Both the position numbers and the translations under genes were made by a program. Shown in pieces: positions 5,902 through 7,910 of a stretch of DNA of 7,910 nt. Origin of the DNA: Bacteroidales bacterium UBA1757 (GTDB lineage: Bacteria; Bacteroidota; Bacteroidia; Bacteroidales; UBA1402); contig DCHH01000098.1 in the NCBI GenBank assembly GCA_002315625.1, forward strand, positions 1-7,910. The letters are read 5' to 3'. Below the pieces are notes generated by a model. It had not been told where the DNA came from, did not search any database, and saw nothing but the letters and a program-made list of their open reading frames with translations. Numbering within the stretch: position 1 is the first letter of the stretch; each line of letters begins with the position of its first letter.

Positions 5902-5963
5902 AAATTAAACAGTTAGGTATTTATAAAATGTGCTATTGGCGATTGGAATCCTTGATTTGGCAT

Positions 5964-5977
5964 CTTTTCGCAAAAAG
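5964..5977 (-). other. Small hairpin at the predicted 5' end of the rpsF mRNA
   Basis: Minus strand CTTTTTGCGAAAAG can form a five-pair stem (CTTTT with AAAAG) with a TGCG loop, starting at or within about 2 nt of the predicted transcription start. It could protect the 5' end; it is A-U rich and weak. The remaining roughly 60 nt of leader show no obvious stable fold by eye. Confidence 0.35.
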
Positions 5978-5982
5978 CGGCG

Positions 5983-6014
5983 CAAAGGTAGAAATAAAAT
6001 TTTAACTGACCAAA
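5983..6014 (-). promoter_or_regulatory. Promoter of the rpsF-rpsR-rplI operon
   Basis: On the minus strand TTTG (6014-6011), a 20-bp A/T-rich spacer, and TACCTTTG (5990-5983) followed by CGCCGC match the Bacteroidetes housekeeping promoter at every fixed position. Transcription should start near 5976, giving a leader of about 75 nt. The -33 box lies 27 bp after the stop of the upstream lipoprotein gene on the same strand, and no terminator is visible between them, so some read-through from that pair is possible. Confidence 0.9.
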
Positions 6015-6041
6015 TTTTGTTTCACCGGATTGTTGTAAAAA

Positions 6042-6518
6042 CTATTTCCAGGTGAGTTTGTATCCTTGGGAGGAAGTACCAAGGATGGCCTCGTCAACAT
6101 AGTTGATGGGCTGGGCGGTATAGATACCACCCTCCGCGGCTGAATAGTAACGGATTTCTACCTGCTCGGTTTCCTCCGAGGCAGCAGAGGAAGAATGAAT
6201 CAGCAGGTTGACGTGCATCTTGCCGAGTGCCGTCTTGAAGGGAACGGCAACTCCACGGCATGAACTGCCTACGAAAGCCGCCACTTTGTCTCCCTCGCCG
6301 AGTGAGGCAGGTACACCTTTCTCGTCGATGGTAACCGACATGCTTGTATAGCCCAGTCCGTCGGAAAGTCCCCATGAGGGATTTTCCGAAAGCACGCATG
6401 TCCCTGTCACCGTTGCATCCGACGGATTGGAAGTTTGTTTGGTAGTGTTGTCATTGCTGCAGGAAAAGCTAACTAGTGCCATAGCTGTCAGCATAAAGAT
6501 TGTTCTGATTGTTTTCAT
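6042..6518 (-). CDS. Small predicted lipoprotein with a VAAFxGxxCxG module
   Basis: 158 residues, no named family recognised. The first 20 residues look like a type II signal peptide: MKTIRT, a hydrophobic core (IFMLTAMALV) and SFSC with Cys20 as the likely lipidated residue. The lipobox is relaxed, with Ser at -3 and Phe at -2, a form I believe is tolerated in Bacteroidetes. SNDN after the cysteine is only partly like the acidic surface-export signal of the phylum, so surface display is uncertain. After a polar linker (21-45), residues about 57-147 form one domain (GDKVAAFVGSSCRG at 76-89, QVEIRYYSA at 119-127, YTAQPINY at 133-140, EAILGTS at 143-149) that also occurs in the protein encoded just upstream. 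The ATG is 9 nt after that gene's stop, so the two are almost surely co-transcribed and probably work together at the cell envelope. No enzyme motif is visible. Confidence 0.82.
   Translation of the reverse strand: MKTIRTIFMLTAMALVSFSCSNDNTTKQTSNPSDATVTGTCVLSENPSWGLSDGLGYTSMSVTIDEKGVPASLGEGDKVAAFVGSSCRGVAVPFKTALGKMHVNLLIHSSSAASEETEQVEIRYYSAAEGGIYTAQPINYVDEAILGTSSQGYKLTWK
6078..6350 (-). repeat. Module copy 3 (lipoprotein): VAAFxGxxCxG domain
   Basis: Residues 57-147 of the lipoprotein. The order of landmarks (Y[ST]xxM, then D-x-VAAF[VI]G, C-x-G, a beta-rich stretch ending in [VI]x[IF]xx[YF]xA, YTA/WTA followed by [QE]P[IV], then [EN]AI[LV]G) is the same as in the N-terminal copy of the large protein. 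Confidence 0.7.
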
Positions 6519-6527
6519 TGTTATTGA

Positions 6528-7910
6528 TTATTTTTTGTTGACTACTTTCTTGTCGCCGATGATATAGACGCGGTCTGTAGGCAGACCATCCTGGCCGTTG
6601 TAACGGAGACCCATCACATCATAAACACCTTCAATGGTCGTTTCTTCAAAGTCAATCAGGTACGGGTTGTCGAGGCTGCCGAGGACGGAACGGCCGTCGA
6701 AGCGCACTGCATTCGTAGTCGCAGCAACGATTTCCCCGTTACGCTCCTTGGCAAAGGTAATCTTGTCGCCGTCTTCACCGAGTATGCTCAGCATGAAGCG
6801 GACAGCCTGTCCGTCGAGTGTCATGGCCTCGGCCCTTCCGACCACCTCTCCGTTGACTATTGCCAACAGCACATCGCCAGTCTGCCAGTCTTCGCTGAAC
6901 ATTGCGATTACTGGCATCGATGAAGATGCTTTGAGACTGGACTTTGTCGTGGCCTGAGACGCAGGTGCCGACTTTGTCGTCGTGTTGGAGAAGCGTATCT
7001 GTACCTTATCCATAGAGCCGTTTCGCCATACGTAGTAGCCTTCGCCCGGACGCAGATAATCCAGCGAGCCGAACCAGGTTCCGTCCTCGCGGGCCACGGC
7101 AAATGCACCGTATCCCTTGACGACCGTTCCGGCCGGAGCCTTGGCTGTGCCTGGTACGAAATCGGACAGTGCCCTGCTGATGGGCTGCGACTGGTCTGAC
7201 AGATATGCCATTTCGGCCCATTCGGAGTGGCTGAAATCAAGCGTGGCAACAAGTTCCTCATTGCTTAAGGAAGTACCGGCGACGGCGACATCTCCACCAT
7301 TCTTGGAATATACCTGATAGACGTTGTCACGGTCAAGAGACATGTCATCCAGCGATGACTCCCAAGTGTAGTCGCTCTGGAAGTAGGCGAAGCCTTCGTA
7401 CAAGTGCTTGAACATGTCATTGGGGACAAAGGCTTTCTCACTCTGGAACAAGTTGGTCAGACCTTTTGACGACAGAGGCTTGACATTAAGTGATATCCAG
7501 TTCCAACCGGGATTCAGTGAGAGGGTCTGAACCTTCATCTCCGAGGTACGCATTTCAAGTGGTTCAATACCGCCGACGATGGCGTTTGCCTCAAAACATA
7601 CAGGTTCTGCCGTCCATGAACCTGAGGCGTCAGACGAGCCAGGATTCAAGAACGAAGTCTCACCCTTCAGAGCATCGAACAGGCTGAATTGGATTTCTGT
7701 TCCCTGAAGCTCTTCCTTGCCCCGGACAGAGAGGAACACATACGAAGTATTGTCTATGGCATCCACTGTAAGATAGGACTTGCCGACGCACGTCTTGCCG
7801 ATGAAAGCAGCAACAACGTCTTTGCTGCACATATCAACAGCCCATCCGTTGGAAGTGCGTTTCTTGACCACCGCGGCCACTTTCATGGTCTGACTGTAGG
7901 ACGCATCGGC
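6528..7910 (-). CDS. Large repeat-containing surface or secreted protein, 5' truncated
   Basis: 460 residues visible and no named family recognised. The frame is open to the window edge: the codons before the ATG at 7886 read ADASYSQT and belong to the first domain, so the true start is outside. Counting from that internal Met: residues 1-106 are a VAAFxGxxCxG module (CSKDVVAAFIGKTCVG at 20-35, NAIVGG at 101-106); 127-198 and 222-290 are two related repeats (GWNWISLNV and TWESSLDDM; EWAEMAYLS and TWFGSLDYL ending GEGYYVW); 301-323 is a Ser/Thr/Ala/Lys linker; 324-409 is a second, cysteine-less module (GDVLLAIVNGEVVG, then VLGSLDNPY); 420-452 is a short tail (GVYDVMGLRYNG, RVYIIGDKKVVNKK) like those ending many exported Bacteroidetes proteins. 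No catalytic motif is seen. A role as an extracellular binding or structural protein is inference. It lies immediately upstream of the lipoprotein gene that shares its module. Confidence 0.8.
   Translation of the reverse strand, partial: ADASYSQTMKVAAVVKKRTSNGWAVDMCSKDVVAAFIGKTCVGKSYLTVDAIDNTSYVFLSVRGKEELQGTEIQFSLFDALKGETSFLNPGSSDASGSWTAEPVCFEANAIVGGIEPLEMRTSEMKVQTLSLNPGWNWISLNVKPLSSKGLTNLFQSEKAFVPNDMFKHLYEGFAYFQSDYTWESSLDDMSLDRDNVYQVYSKNGGDVAVAGTSLSNEELVATLDFSHSEWAEMAYLSDQSQPISRALSDFVPGTAKAPAGTVVKGYGAFAVAREDGTWFGSLDYLRPGEGYYVWRNGSMDKVQIRFSNTTTKSAPASQATTKSSLKASSSMPVIAMFSEDWQTGDVLLAIVNGEVVGRAEAMTLDGQAVRFMLSILGEDGDKITFAKERNGEIVAATTNAVRFDGRSVLGSLDNPYLIDFEETTIEGVYDVMGLRYNGQDGLPTDRVYIIGDKKVVNKK
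6660..6923 (-). repeat. Module copy 2 (large protein, C-terminal), cysteine-less
   Basis: Residues 322-409 counted from the internal Met. TGDVLLAIVNGEVVGRAEAM corresponds to the DxVAAFxGxxCxG region, followed by VRFMLSILG, KITFAKERNG, NAVRFDG and VLGSLDNP in the same order as the other copies. The conserved Cys is replaced (NGEVVG), so this copy is more diverged. Confidence 0.55.
7017..7223 (-). repeat. Second GWNW-type repeat of the large protein
   Basis: Residues 222-290: EWAEMAYLSDQ, then SRALSDF, TVVKGYGAFAVA, TWFGSLDYL and GEGYYVWRNG. Matches the first repeat in order and spacing. Confidence 0.6.
7293..7508 (-). repeat. First GWNW-type repeat of the large protein
   Basis: Residues 127-198: GWNWISLNV, LTNLF, DMFKHLYEGFAYF, TWESSLDDM, VYQVYSKNGG. 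A Trp-aromatic start, a Phe-Ala core, TWxxSLD and a Tyr-rich end are shared with the second repeat. Confidence 0.6.
7569..7910 (-). repeat. Module copy 1 (large protein, N-terminal): VAAFxGxxCxG domain
   Basis: Begins before the internal Met (YSQTMKV, matching YTSMSV in the lipoprotein) and runs to residue 106. Shared landmarks with the lipoprotein copy are DVVAAFIGKTCVG, EIQFSLFDA, WTAEPVCFEANAIVG. Confidence 0.7.

Noticed and set aside
6015..6041. Terminator after the lipoprotein gene.
   Set aside because: TTTTT follows the stop, but no stable GC stem precedes it; only A/T-rich sequence and the rpsF promoter are present.
6908..7261. Minus-strand frame of 117 codons, and others, within the large surface protein.
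   Set aside because: Different frame from the real gene; Arg/Pro/Ser-rich shadow translation with no motif.
7884..7886. ATG at 7886 as the true start of the large protein.
   Set aside because: The frame stays open to the window edge, and the residues before it (YSQT) align with the start of the same domain in the lipoprotein, so the gene is truncated by the window.
1..7910. CRISPR array, insertion sequence, prophage, tRNA or defence system.
   Set aside because: No direct-repeat array, inverted terminal repeats, transposase/integrase motifs or cloverleaf patterns were seen; the window is densely filled with housekeeping and envelope genes.

Overview
The window is an ordinary-looking chromosomal stretch from a member of the Bacteroidota, most likely order Bacteroidales (Bacteroides/Prevotella-like). 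Four things point there: promoters of the phylum-specific type (TTTG, 19-20 bp, TAnnTTTG); almost no Shine-Dalgarno sequences; a B12-dependent ribonucleotide reductase tail and a bactofilin of the kind found there; and surface proteins with GWNWIS-type repeats and a short Bacteroidetes-style C-terminal tail. Genus cannot be fixed from sequence reading alone.

Layout. (1) 2-643, plus strand: the 3' end of nrdJ, class II ribonucleotide reductase, cut by the window edge. (2) 656-1009, minus: folB, facing nrdJ tail-to-tail. (3) 1100-1462, plus: a bactofilin, diverging from folB across an intergenic region that holds a full-consensus promoter. (4) 4706-1468, minus: a three-gene cluster, mtaB (tRNA ms2t6A37 synthesis), a LpxL/HtrB-type lipid acyltransferase and a family 2 glycosyltransferase. 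(5) 5901-4804, minus: the ribosomal protein operon rpsF-rpsR-rplI, with a clear promoter upstream and a clear intrinsic terminator downstream. (6) 7910-6042, minus: a large repeat-containing surface or secreted protein (N-terminus beyond the window), followed 9 nt later by a small lipoprotein that carries the same domain.

How the genes relate. Two blocks concern the cell envelope: acyltransferase plus glycosyltransferase, and the lipoprotein plus large-protein pair. The rest are housekeeping: dNTP and folate synthesis, ribosome, tRNA modification and cell-shape scaffold. No mobile element, CRISPR array, phage gene, tRNA or rRNA was seen.

Most interesting points. rpsR (bS18) is preceded by a perfect AAGGAGG placed 7 nt before its ATG, while no other start in the window has one; this fits autogenous control by the bS21-bS18-bS6 pocket that hides the anti-SD in Bacteroidota ribosomes. 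A roughly 90-residue 'VAAFxGxxCxG' module occurs three times across the adjacent lipoprotein and large protein, and that large protein also has an internal duplication. I do not see a wholly new multi-gene system; the lipoprotein/large-protein pair is the least characterised part.
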